Program-made: the position numbers and the translations under genes
Shown here: positions 1-8,065 of the stretch, piece by piece
How positions within the stretch are numbered: the first letter of the stretch is position 1
How the letters are laid out: each line of letters opens with the position of its first letter
Source of the DNA: JBKJUK01 sp046590705
GTDB taxonomy: Bacteria > Acidobacteriota > Thermoanaerobaculia > Gp7-AA8
Direction: 5' to 3'
NCBI GenBank assembly: GCA_046590705.1
Contig: JBKJUK010000286.1
Span: 1-19,395 of the forward strand
Length of the DNA stretch: 19,395 nucleotides
The notes under the pieces: generated by a model
Told to the model about the DNA's origin: nothing
What the model saw: only the letters and a program-made list of their open reading frames with translations
The model's database searches: none

Positions 1-187
1 CAATCCTTCCGCCCGCCTTCTACCACGCCCTCAGGGAGTACAACGAGAAGGCAGCGAGGCCACTCTGCCGCATAAAGGTTCTTCTCCTCGGTCTCCCGCA
101 GCCAGACTTCGTGCAACAGCCAGAGTGGCCTCGCTGCCTTCTCGTTGTACTCCCTGAGGGCGTGGTAGAAGGCGGGCGGAAGGATTG
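1..187. repeat. Perfect 67-bp inverted repeat at the window edge (probable fold-back artefact)
   Basis: Bases 1-67 are the exact reverse complement of bases 121-187, separated by a 53-base loop (68-120). The inner arm (121-187) reads sensibly in the frame of the minus-strand TPR/hydrolase gene, and so does the loop. The outer arm encodes only the antisense of that same gene. A perfect long palindrome at the very end of a sequence, made from coding DNA, is typical of a chimeric read or assembly fold-back. A real inverted duplication cannot be excluded from sequence alone. Confidence 0.9.
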
Positions 188-1217
188 TATAAATTCGAAT
201 CAGATTGGAGTTCATGGCCGTAATCTGGCCGAACCATTCGAGATAAGTCTTCGGATCTTTTGAAGGCGTGGAAGCGAATTCACCCGGACGTGCGGGCCCG
301 ATGTTGACGCCCTGCAGGTAGGTCTTCTTCCACTGTCTGCCATCAAAATATTCGAAGTAGTCTCCCTGCGTTCGAAACCCGAGCTGGCGCGATTCTGCGC
401 GCTTGCGCGCAGGGATTGCGTTGGGGAGATCGGCCAGGGGAATCGAGGTGCCGAATAGCTCTGTCAAGCGCAGCCTGGCGATGTCGACCGCGACTTTCCG
501 CTCGATGAGACGGCGATAGGCACCGGCCGCAGCAAAATTATCACCAGTGCGAAACTGGATATCGGCGAGCGCGAGCTGTACGTCGCCGTTGCCCGGCAGA
601 TCGACCGCGATTCGGCGCAGCAGCACATTCGCTTTCACGAGTTCGTTGCGGCGGTAGGCGCCAAGCGCCTCAGCGACTTCCGGAGCTCTCGCGGCCTCGA
701 CCTGATCTCCCAGAATCGCGCGGCGTGCTTCGATGGCGGTGCTATTGGTCTTGTCGATTGCCAGGGCCTTATCGAACCAGCTGAGCGCGTCACTGGATCG
801 GCCTGCAGCTCGCAGCACGAGGCCCTTTCCGATCATGCAATCGGCATCGGAAGCGCTCATTTTCAGCCCGCGATCAAATGCCTGACCAGCAGCTGGTACG
901 TCACCGGAGCGGATGAGCATGTATCCGAGACCGCAATAAGCGTCACCCAGCTCAGGGTTCGCAGCCAACGCAGCTTTGAAACTGCGGGCTGCAAGTTCAA
1001 GATTTCCGTTCTGCAGGTAGGACCAGCCGAGCAGATCGTTCTCCCCCGCCGAGCGGGCGGATTTCGCGCTGAGAAGTTGGATGGCTGCCGAGAAACGGCC
1101 CGCGCGATAATGCTTCAACGCGTCTGCATAGACGTCCGCCTTGGACGTGCACGCGAGAGTCATCACGATCGCTGTCGCCGCTGCGAGGCGACCCAAAAAC
1201 AAATACATAGTCTGCAT
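1..1217 (-). CDS. Exported TPR protein with C-terminal TIM-barrel hydrolase-like domain (partial, 3' end lost)
   Basis: The frame is open from an ATG at 1217 to the window edge, but meaningful sequence ends near base 68 (about 383 residues), where the inverted repeat begins. Residues 1-27 look like an export signal ending in LACTSKA, a weak lipobox at Cys23 or a type I site. Residues about 29-250 are TPR-like helical repeats. From about residue 285 the sequence resembles the start of a glycoside hydrolase TIM barrel (GVNIGPARPGEF, then IRIYTILPPAFYHAL and PLWLLHEVWL), similar to GH2 TIM-barrel-type domains. An ATG at 1208 is an alternative start; GAGGGG lies just upstream of both. It is the last visible gene of the exopolysaccharide-type operon, 73 bp after the barrel gene. 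A periplasmic hydrolase trimming the nascent polymer, as PgaB or BcsZ do, is an inference. The catalytic half is not in the window. Confidence 0.8.
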   Translation of the reverse strand, partial: MQTMYLFLGRLAAATAIVMTLACTSKADVYADALKHYRAGRFSAAIQLLSAKSARSAGENDLLGWSYLQNGNLELAARSFKAALAANPELGDAYCGLGYMLIRSGDVPAAGQAFDRGLKMSASDADCMIGKGLVLRAAGRSSDALSWFDKALAIDKTNSTAIEARRAILGDQVEAARAPEVAEALGAYRRNELVKANVLLRRIAVDLPGNGDVQLALADIQFRTGDNFAAAGAYRRLIERKVAVDIARLRLTELFGTSIPLADLPNAIPARKRAESRQLGFRTQGDYFEYFDGRQWKKTYLQGVNIGPARPGEFASTPSKDPKTYLEWFGQITAMNSNLIRIYTILPPAFYHALREYNEKAARPLWLLHEVWLRETEEKNLYAAEWPRCLLVVLPEGVVEGGRKD

Positions 1218-1290
1218 TCCCCTCGTGGGAGATCGTCGCCGCTGCGAGTATGGCCGATCCACCCTTCGTAGATTTTCCGTACCGGACCCT

Positions 1291-2910
1291 CTACCGCTGC
1301 GTGCGAAGTCTGATTGAATACTGTGTGCTTTCGAACCCGCTGGCCGCACTGATGGCCGATTCACTTCGTGCTGCACTCAGATCCAGCAGCAGCGCGCGAC
1401 CGAGCGGCAAGGTAAGGGTTCCATTTCCTGCCAGGAACCGATCGTTGTCCGTACTTACGCCGCGATGGGTGAAGGATTGCACGCCCCCCTCGGCGCCCAG
1501 ACTGACCTCGGCTCGTTTTCCGATCCGACGTGAGATCCGCAGCTGAGCCGTGTGCGCGTTATAGTCCTGCGGATCGAAATAGCCGTGCATCATGGAGCGA
1601 TCGAAATCGAGATACCTGTATCCATAACCGGTGGCGATGGAAAGCGCGCGGAGTGGCCAGCGATACAGGGCGATGGCATCGCCCGTAAGCCGATCGTTGT
1701 CGTCGGAGAACCGCGCTGCCGATGCGCCTGCGCCAAGAATCCACCGATCGGATGCATGGTCCAGCCGCAACCCTAGTGTGTCGAGATCGATCTCGGAGTC
1801 GAGAATCGGGACCGAATACTTGAACGTGTCGCGATCGGCGAATGCAGTGAATGCCAGCCGGCTGGCGTTGCCAGCGGCGAACGAAAGCGTTCCCGTCGGT
1901 GTACTGCGAGTCGCTCCGCTGCTGTTCTCGGAACGGTCGACTCCTCCGCGAAGCGTCAGCCGGGTTGAAGCCGGCAGAGAGAGTGTTGCCTGCACATGCG
2001 CTGTGTCGATCTTTCCCGACCGCTGGCCGGAATCCATCGCGTAACGTGCTACTGCTGCTGATACCTCAGCCCGTCCAAGAGCTGGAAAGATCACGCGTGC
2101 GCGGGAGAGTCCGAGTTCATTCGAGTCGCTGTCTTCGAGTCGCTCCTGTGTGAGTTCCGCCTGCGGCCTGGAAGCTGCCTGAATCGCCAGGCCGAGTTCG
2201 CGCACGTCGTTGTCAGCGGGAAAGCGCCGTGCGAGGTCGTTGGCGCGCGCCCTCGAAGCCCTGCGTTTGCCACCATTCAACTCGAGGTAGGCAACCCCGA
2301 GGTTGGCTCCCAGTGAAGTCGGATCGACGCGTAACGCGCGGTCATACCAGATTCGAGCGTTGCTTCGATCGCCTGCCCATGCGTACGTCTGCGCGACTCC
2401 GACCAGAACATCGACGTCGTCAGGACGATCAACCCCAACCTTCTGATATTCGCTGCGTGCTTCGGCAAGTCTGCCGCTCCAGGAGAGCGTACGCGCTACC
2501 CCGAGTCGTGCCTCGTAATTGCCCGGCTCGATCTTCAGCATCTCACGGAAGCCCAGTAACGATTCGTCATAGCGGGATGCCCAGGAAAGAATCTTTGCTC
2601 GCTCCATAATGGCCGCAACATTCCGTGAATCCAGCTTGATCGCAGCGTCGTAGCGCGCAATTGCCTCGCTGTACCGCTTCTCCCACGAGAGAAGCTGAGC
2701 TGAACGCATCAAGGCATGCGCATTGGAAGCATCAGCTTTGACCAGTTCTTCGTAGAGCCCCAAGGCCACCGCTGTTTTCCCTTCCGTGAATGCAGCATCA
2801 GCCTCCTGAACCGTTACCTGCTGCGCCGAGGCGCCGCGGAAAGTGAGGATTAGGAAGAGTGAGCCGAGGAGGAGGAAATACGTTCGATGTGAAGTATTTG
2901 TCATGTTCAT
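1291..2910 (-). CDS. TPR and outer-membrane beta-barrel protein (YaiO/PgaA-like exporter)
   Basis: This 539-residue protein has a signal peptide (hydrophobic 11-24, cleavage after ASA at residue 29). TPR repeats follow at about 30-245, with the recurring pattern A.xLSW that marks YaiO-like and BcsC-like TPR proteins. From about residue 265 to the end come alternating hydrophobic/polar strands rich in Arg, Asp and Gly, consistent with an outer-membrane barrel. The last residue is Arg, not the usual Phe. The ATG overlaps the stop of the glycosyltransferase gene by 4 bases (ATGA), so the two are probably translationally coupled. In synthase-dependent export systems (PgaA, BcsC, AlgK/E) the TPR part guides the polymer through the periplasm and the barrel lets it out. 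That role is inferred from architecture and context. Confidence 0.85.
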   Translation of the reverse strand: MNMTNTSHRTYFLLLGSLFLILTFRGASAQQVTVQEADAAFTEGKTAVALGLYEELVKADASNAHALMRSAQLLSWEKRYSEAIARYDAAIKLDSRNVAAIMERAKILSWASRYDESLLGFREMLKIEPGNYEARLGVARTLSWSGRLAEARSEYQKVGVDRPDDVDVLVGVAQTYAWAGDRSNARIWYDRALRVDPTSLGANLGVAYLELNGGKRRASRARANDLARRFPADNDVRELGLAIQAASRPQAELTQERLEDSDSNELGLSRARVIFPALGRAEVSAAVARYAMDSGQRSGKIDTAHVQATLSLPASTRLTLRGGVDRSENSSGATRSTPTGTLSFAAGNASRLAFTAFADRDTFKYSVPILDSEIDLDTLGLRLDHASDRWILGAGASAARFSDDNDRLTGDAIALYRWPLRALSIATGYGYRYLDFDRSMMHGYFDPQDYNAHTAQLRISRRIGKRAEVSLGAEGGVQSFTHRGVSTDNDRFLAGNGTLTLPLGRALLLDLSAARSESAISAASGFESTQYSIRLRTQR

Positions 2911-4328
2911 GCGCTCCGTACGGGTTGCTTCTCAGACATCGAAGTTCGCCGCACTTCCCCCCAGTGGCCTTTACGGAACAGAACCGTGAAAAAAGCGGCG
3001 GTGCGGCGGACGGCTAGAATCTGCCGGTAGCCGACGAATTCCAGTACCGAGGCACTGGCCATGAGCATCAGATCGACGGGGCTGTCGTAACGTTGGTAAA
3101 GCAGGTCGTCGATGATCAGAGCCAGCAGCGAGAGCATGATGTTGTAGAGGATGGCCACGATGAAGAACATGACCGCGAAATTGACGTCGAGCAGATTGAA
3201 GAACCAGAGAATCGGAATCAACACGTAGCCGATCAGTTCCACGACCGGACCGAGTGCCTCGAAGAAAAAGTAGAATGGCATCCCGATCATGCCGGCGCGC
3301 CCGTAGCGCGGATTCATAAACATCTTGAAGTGCATCAGCAGGCTTTCAAGAAGTCCCCGCTGCCATCGATCGCGCTGCCCCAACAGCGAACGCAGATCAG
3401 AAGGTACCTGGGTCCAGCAAACGGGATCGGGAACGAAGATGGCGCGCCAGTTCAAATTCTTCTCCCGACCGACACGGTGCAGCCTGACGATGAGTTCCAT
3501 GTCCTCGCAGACAGTTCCTGTGTGATAGCCGCCGGCCTGGATCACAGCCTGTTTGAGAAACACGCCGAAGGCTCCGGAGATAATGAGCAGTGAATTCAAG
3601 CGGGCCAGCGCGGTGCGGCCAGTCAGAAATCCGCGAACGTACTCGATGCTCTGGCAGAGGTGAAGGAAATTTCTCGGTGCGCGCGAGCGAACCACGCGGT
3701 GATTTTCCACGACTGCGCCATTGAGAACGCGGACGATGCCGCCCGCGGCCACGATGCTGTCGTCCTCTACGAAAGGCCTGGCAATGCGCTGCAGTGCATC
3801 AGAGTTGAGCATCGAATCAGCGTCGACACAGCAGAAGAGAGGAAAGCTGGAAACGTTGATCCCGGCATTCAGAGCGTCGCTCTTGCCACCCCGTTCCTTG
3901 TCGATCACGACGAGATTCGGATGGTCGAGCGACCGGTAGATCCGGTTGATCCGGTTCGTCTTCAGAAGCGGCCTGGTCGTGTCGGTGACCGGAAATAGGG
4001 AGAAGGCACCTTGTAGAAGTTCGAGCGTGTCGTCGTCCGAACCGTCGTTCACAACGATGACTTCGAACTCCGGATAGGCCACCTCCAGCATCGAGTTAAT
4101 CGAGGAGAGGATCGTGGCCCGTTCGTTGAAGGCGGGCACGATGATGCTGATCGGCTTGATGGTCGAGCCCGAAAGAACATCTCCGACACCTCGGCGGCGG
4201 TTGCGGCGGTCGAACGAGAGCAGATCGAAAAACGCCATCACCGTAAAGACGAAGTAGATCGAGTTCATCAGCACGAAATAGACGAGGATGGCGTACTGGA
4301 ATCCGTGAAAGAACGACGAGACAGTCAT
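2907..4328 (-). CDS. Membrane-bound GT2 family glycosyltransferase (polysaccharide synthase)
   Basis: This 473-residue protein has a hydrophobic N-terminus (about 10-36), a GT-A domain (about 58-325) and three or so C-terminal membrane segments (about 350-410). The signature residues of processive GT2 enzymes are present: Asp95 in VNDGSDD, the DAD motif (Asp169, Asp171) binding the sugar nucleotide and metal, ED at 275-276 as catalytic base, and QRDRW at 318-322 (the Q/RxxRW acceptor motif). These place it with PgaC/HasA/BcsA-like synthases that polymerise and extrude a beta-linked glycan. No PilZ domain is present. It overlaps both neighbours by ATGA. Which sugar it polymerises cannot be read from the sequence; a PgaC-like N-acetylglucosaminyl transferase is possible but unproven. 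Confidence 0.93.
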   Translation of the reverse strand: MTVSSFFHGFQYAILVYFVLMNSIYFVFTVMAFFDLLSFDRRNRRRGVGDVLSGSTIKPISIIVPAFNERATILSSINSMLEVAYPEFEVIVVNDGSDDDTLELLQGAFSLFPVTDTTRPLLKTNRINRIYRSLDHPNLVVIDKERGGKSDALNAGINVSSFPLFCCVDADSMLNSDALQRIARPFVEDDSIVAAGGIVRVLNGAVVENHRVVRSRAPRNFLHLCQSIEYVRGFLTGRTALARLNSLLIISGAFGVFLKQAVIQAGGYHTGTVCEDMELIVRLHRVGREKNLNWRAIFVPDPVCWTQVPSDLRSLLGQRDRWQRGLLESLLMHFKMFMNPRYGRAGMIGMPFYFFFEALGPVVELIGYVLIPILWFFNLLDVNFAVMFFIVAILYNIMLSLLALIIDDLLYQRYDSPVDLMLMASASVLEFVGYRQILAVRRTAAFFTVLFRKGHWGEVRRTSMSEKQPVRSA

Positions 4329-5554
4329 CCGATGACTCCGGGCGCCAGGGCCTGCCTTGCCGAGACTACAGACGCCGCGCGTACTTTCGCCTCTTCTCCG
4401 CTCTCTATTTTCTTCCGGATCGAGAGCCGCGTCTCGCTCGAGAGCGAAGCCATGGAGATCGCCGCGATGGCAGCATCGCGGGCGTAGCGGTCAGGATTCT
4501 CAACGTGATGAAGCAGAATCCGCACTCCGGGGTTTCCTATCCGGGAAAGAGCACGCGCCGCGTTGGCCCGCACCCACCAGGACGAATCGCCGATGCAGAG
4601 TCCGAGATGTTCGGCGGCAGCCTGGTGCAGCGGACTCGCCTCGCGAACCTGTCTGAGCGCGAGCAGCCATTCGATGCCACGAGCCGCTGCCGCGCGGACG
4701 AACCATTCTGTGTCTCTGGTCCCCTCGAAGAGCAGCGGTAGTTCACGCTCACTTCCCACCTTGCCGATCACGCGCATGGCCGTACCACGTGCCTCGGCAT
4801 CAGCACTACCGACGCGCTCGAGGGCCAGCTTGAGTGCCGCCGGCCGTCCTGCGTCGCCGAGAGCCTCGATGGCCAGCTTCTCTTCCGCGGGGGCCAACTC
4901 GCCTGAACGGATCAACACCGTAAGCTCTTCTGAAGCCGAGATAGCCAGCCTCGAATAAAACGACCGGCGCCAACCCGAACGTCGCGGCAGGTCACGGATG
5001 AACGAGCGAATCGCTGCATGGACGGCTCGCGGCGTCCCGTCGGTGAGTAACCCTTCTCTCGCGGCGCGACGAACGTCACTCGATGGATCGTCCGCAGCGG
5101 TCAGCAACGCACCCAACGCCTTGGCGCCCCCACATTCCGCGAGACCACGCACGCCGAGCGTACGCCTCCACTCACGACGGGAGCGTGCTTCTTTCAGGAG
5201 GGAGTCAACCTCGCCCATCCGTTCTAAAATCTTCGTGATTTTCTCGCAGACGGAACTCTCCAGATCGGCGCGAACCCGACGAAGCACCAGTGCCACGGCA
5301 CGGTCGCCCTCGCTGCGGCGAAGCTGTTCCACCGCCGACTCCAGCCCGCCGTCGTTCGCAATCAACTGCGGCGCGAGAGCGAGAGCCGCTCTCTCGAAAC
5401 GCTCGCGATTTCGGCGGCGCTGCGTGTCGGTAATCACGTGATGGACGATCGCAATGCCGAACAGTGTCAGGACGATCGCAAACAGCGAGACTACTGCAAC
5501 GCCGATCGGACCAAGTTGAACGAGTTCCGGCAAAAAGCGGTAGGCAACGTTCAT
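4325..5554 (-). CDS. Membrane-anchored HEAT-repeat protein
   Basis: This 409-residue protein has one strong N-terminal transmembrane segment (about 16-40) followed by a basic QRRRNRERF stretch, which suggests a cytoplasmic C-terminal body. Residues about 130-390 form HEAT/PBS-type helical repeats, with recurring units such as DPSSDVRRAAREGL, DTEWFVRAAAARGI, DSSWWVRANAARAL and NPDRYARDAAIAAI. HEAT repeats are protein-binding scaffolds. The gene overlaps the receiver gene upstream and the GT2 gene downstream by 4 bases each, so its product is made in step with the synthase. A likely role is an inner-membrane adaptor linking the receiver protein to the synthase; this is inference, and there is no enzymatic motif. 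Confidence 0.85.
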   Translation of the reverse strand: MNVAYRFLPELVQLGPIGVAVVSLFAIVLTLFGIAIVHHVITDTQRRRNRERFERAALALAPQLIANDGGLESAVEQLRRSEGDRAVALVLRRVRADLESSVCEKITKILERMGEVDSLLKEARSRREWRRTLGVRGLAECGGAKALGALLTAADDPSSDVRRAAREGLLTDGTPRAVHAAIRSFIRDLPRRSGWRRSFYSRLAISASEELTVLIRSGELAPAEEKLAIEALGDAGRPAALKLALERVGSADAEARGTAMRVIGKVGSERELPLLFEGTRDTEWFVRAAAARGIEWLLALRQVREASPLHQAAAEHLGLCIGDSSWWVRANAARALSRIGNPGVRILLHHVENPDRYARDAAIAAISMASLSSETRLSIRKKIESGEEAKVRAASVVSARQALAPGVIG

Positions 5555-5916
5555 GACGCCACCGCCAGTTCGTTGACTCTGGAGGCGAGCTGCTCAGGGG
5601 AAAACGGGATCTCGAAGAAGGAATGCACTCCGAGCGAGGATGCTGCAGCGCGTAACTCCGACTGTCCCAGCCCGATGGCCGCCAGGACCTGAATCTTCAG
5701 GTTGCGCTGCTGGAACATCCGCAGTAGTTCGAGCCCGCTCGGCCTTCCGAGATTCATGTTCAGAACGACCACCCTGGACTGATGCCGCTCGATCAGACGA
5801 ATCACTTCGTCACCAAATCGACCAATCACCACGGCATGTCCAGAGCGCTGGAGAGTGGCCGCGAAAAGGCGCGCGGTTAGGAAATTACTTTCGGCGACGA
5901 CGACCGGAGTGGGCAT
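5551..5916 (-). CDS. Stand-alone receiver-like domain lacking the phosphoacceptor (pseudo-receiver)
   Basis: The 121 residues have the length and alternating pattern of a CheY-like receiver and no output domain. Aligning VVVLNMNLGRPSG with the usual beta-3 motif puts Asn53 where the phosphorylated Asp belongs, with the conserved Gly at +8 retained (Gly61). Of the beta-1 acidic pair only Glu9 remains (AES). The switch Thr/Ser is Ala (LAAIG), and the conserved Lys before Pro is Ile (FFEIPF, 103). Conventional phosphorylation is therefore very unlikely. TGAGGAAG lies 8 bases upstream of the ATG as a good ribosome binding site. It is the first gene of the operon and overlaps the HEAT gene by ATGA, so a constitutive or ligand-driven protein-protein role with the HEAT scaffold is a reasonable guess. 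Confidence 0.85.
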   Translation of the reverse strand: MPTPVVVAESNFLTARLFAATLQRSGHAVVIGRFGDEVIRLIERHQSRVVVLNMNLGRPSGLELLRMFQQRNLKIQVLAAIGLGQSELRAAASSLGVHSFFEIPFSPEQLASRVNELAVAS

Positions 5917-6352
5917 TCTTCACTTCCTCATCACTGCTGGCACTGGACACGATGGACTGCAGACAGCCTGTTCTCCGCTTACGAAACCCTGCGGGTGGAC
6001 AGGCCGACTCGCTCTGAATGTTTGGACCTTGTGCGCGAGTATCCCCAGTCAGCGTCAATTAACTGTCAAAACGATACTTCCGGACCGATCAGAGGCGCTG
6101 CTGGATGCTGCGTGTCGGCAGGGCGACCGAATTACAACGCACTACGCACAGGAGTCTGCGCAGCAGAAAAGCTCCTTGCTATGCGAGTGGGCAGCTGTTT
6201 CTGCCGCGCAGACTTGCAGGTCCACACATTCGAACGAGAAGCGGCATCGAAGTTGAACCACGTCAGCACGCGGTCGCGTGCCGGCATCGTGAGATGAACG
6301 CCCGAGATTCAATTCCCATCAATGACGTCGAACTGAACGCACCCGAAGGATC
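5917..6352. other. Divergent intergenic region
   Basis: These 436 bases separate the leftward polysaccharide operon from the rightward phosphoesterase gene and should carry the promoters for both. No convincing ORF, RNA gene or long repeat was found. A weak leftward sigma70-like signal is listed separately. The small ORFs here overlap each other in several frames and have no recognisable protein character. Confidence 0.6.
6038..6069 (-). promoter_or_regulatory. Weak candidate promoter for the polysaccharide operon
   Basis: On the minus strand TTGACA (6069-6064) is a perfect -35 match, followed after 20 bases by GATACT (6043-6038). The spacer is longer than the usual 16-18, so this is tentative. 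It would give a leader of roughly 115 bases before the receiver gene. Confidence 0.25.
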
Positions 6353-7438
6353 ATGCCCAGAATGAACGTTTCTTCTCCACCACCTCGCGCCTCGCTGACT
6401 CGCGAAAGGCTCGCCCTGGCGGCAATGGCGATTCTCACACTCCTGGAACCGTTGCGTGCTGCGCAAACACGTTCGGTTCCGCCACTCCCCGTGATCACGC
6501 TTCCGGATGTCGAACCACTTCGCTTCATCGTTGCAGGCGACACCGGCATGTCCTCATCGATTCGTAGCGGAATGCTGGAGGTGCACCGGTTGGCTCCCGT
6601 GCATGGGATCATCCTGGTCGGTGACAACTTCTACGAGTGCGGAGTCACCTCAGTAGATGACAAGGTCTGGGAGCGGGTGCTCACGAACTTCAGTGTCGTC
6701 GGCGTTCCGATCTACCCGGTGCTCGGCAATCACGACTACGGAAACCCCGATATCGATCGCGACGGCAAAGTATTGCGGGAATGTCCCGACTCGGACCCGG
6801 GCGCGCAGGTCAGCGTGACGGGCACACTTGCGGAGTGGCACTTCCCCGCCCGTAACTACCTATTACGAGGTCCGTTTCTCGAGATCGTCATGTTCGACAC
6901 CCTTCCTCTTGCGAACAAGCTTCTTCAATCGTATCGAGGCAGCGAAACCTCGGTCGAGTCCCGTGCCTCTCTGACCAAAGCGCTGGGTAACCTCAGCGCA
7001 CCCTGGAAAGTTCTGGCCGGACATGACGCGGTGGTCTCGTCGGGGATTCATGGTGTGAGCAAGCATCGCGCTCAGCGCGGGCTTCGCGAACTGATTCCCA
7101 TCTTTCAGAAATTCAAGGTCGATGCATATCTCGCCGGCCATGATCACCATCTGGAGTTACTGGGAGATCTCTCGAGAAAAGATCGCAACCCGCTGTATCT
7201 GATCAGCGGCGCCGGATCGGGCCGGCGTCCGATGGAAGAGCGGGACCCCGGCGAGTTGCCGAAGAGGTTGTTCCCCGCCGCCGATGCTGTACCCGCGGAG
7301 ACGCAATGGCTCGGTTTCGCTGTGCTCGAAGTTTGGCGTAACTGTCTGAATATCACCTTCCATGACTCGACCGGGCGAAGTCGCAGCGACACGTTCACTG
7401 TCCGGCAACGCAACACTTCAAAGGCAGTACAACGGTAG
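6353..7438 (+). CDS. Exported metallophosphoesterase, purple acid phosphatase-like
   Basis: This 361-residue protein carries the full set of calcineurin-like dimetal motifs: GDTG (Asp63), GDNFY (Asp91), GNHD (Asn126, His127), GHDA (His224) and GHDHH (His263, His265). GDNFYECGV followed by GNHDYG is typical of the small mammalian-type (ACP5-like) acid phosphatases, which hydrolyse phosphomonoesters with a Fe-M centre. Residues about 17-38 form a hydrophobic export signal, so it should act in the periplasm or outside. AAGGA lies 2 bases before the ATG at 6353 and 11 before the in-frame ATG at 6362, so the second start is equally plausible. It is transcribed alone, divergent from the polysaccharide operon. 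The true substrate is unknown. Confidence 0.9.
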   Translation: MPRMNVSSPPPRASLTRERLALAAMAILTLLEPLRAAQTRSVPPLPVITLPDVEPLRFIVAGDTGMSSSIRSGMLEVHRLAPVHGIILVGDNFYECGVTSVDDKVWERVLTNFSVVGVPIYPVLGNHDYGNPDIDRDGKVLRECPDSDPGAQVSVTGTLAEWHFPARNYLLRGPFLEIVMFDTLPLANKLLQSYRGSETSVESRASLTKALGNLSAPWKVLAGHDAVVSSGIHGVSKHRAQRGLRELIPIFQKFKVDAYLAGHDHHLELLGDLSRKDRNPLYLISGAGSGRRPMEERDPGELPKRLFPAADAVPAETQWLGFAVLEVWRNCLNITFHDSTGRSRSDTFTVRQRNTSKAVQR

Positions 7439-7571
7439 GCCACTGTGAGTTCCTGCGTGCGGACGACAAGGTGCATGAACGCGGCAGATCGGACCTGCCG
7501 ACACCACGGTGTGTAGCGGTCAAGTCTCCGATCCTCTAAATGAAAACAAAATCACTTTCGAAAGGGACCAG

Positions 7572-7892
7572 ATGAATCTCGACGGCGTCGTGAGCGTGCG
7601 ATGGGAGGACATTCCGGCAACGGAACTCTGTCCCGGGATCCGGAAACGGGTCTTATGGCGCGGGCCTGGAGGCGCGGAGGCTCAGATGCTCGAGATCGAG
7701 CCGGGCGGCGTGTTCCACACGCTCGATGTTCATGCGGCGGGTCCCGAAGAGATCTTCGTGGTCTCGGGAACCTTCGGTGATGGCGTTCATCAATATCCGG
7801 CCGGCTCGTTCATCCACAACCCCGCCGGGTCGTCGCATGTACCGCAGTCGGAGGACGGCTGTGTCATCTTCATCTTCTCGCCGAACGGCTGA
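7572..7892 (+). CDS. Small ChrR-type cupin domain protein
   Basis: The 106 residues from the ATG at 7572 make a single cupin barrel. AAGGGA (7562-7567) sits just upstream and decides this start over an earlier in-frame ATG at 7509. The first cupin motif is GGVFHTLDVHAAGPEEIFVVSG (shared ligands probably His49, His54, Glu59/60), and the second is PAGSFIHNPAGSSHVP (His89). The spacing and the phrase NPAGSSH resemble the C-terminal cupin of ChrR anti-sigma factors and their stand-alone relatives, which bind a metal. There is no anti-sigma domain and no sigma factor nearby, so the function (metal sensing or a small oxygenase/isomerase) is open. Confidence 0.85.
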   Translation: MNLDGVVSVRWEDIPATELCPGIRKRVLWRGPGGAEAQMLEIEPGGVFHTLDVHAAGPEEIFVVSGTFGDGVHQYPAGSFIHNPAGSSHVPQSEDGCVIFIFSPNG

Positions 7893-8065
7893 TGCTGAGT
7901 TCCGGACCCGCTGCTCTGGAGTTGTTAGTCCAGGGCCAATGATCAACACCGATTGAGAACGTCTTTGCCCTGCGGCCGCTCGGTCGCCTGAGCAATGCGG
8001 TGACCAGTGAGACGTCGACACCGGCGAAAAAGAACACACATCCGGGTTCCCGCCGTCGAGGTATC
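7893..8065. other. Short intergenic stretch
   Basis: No gene is recognised. Bases about 7899-7924 loosely resemble the hairpin sequence at 9441-9471 (gagttccggacccgctgct against gagttgcggacgcgctgct) but do not form the stem, so this may be a decayed copy. Confidence 0.35.

Noticed and set aside
7482..7500. Hairpin CGGCAG/CTGCCG after the phosphoesterase gene as an intrinsic terminator
   Set aside because: Only a 6-bp stem with a 7-base loop and no T tract after it.
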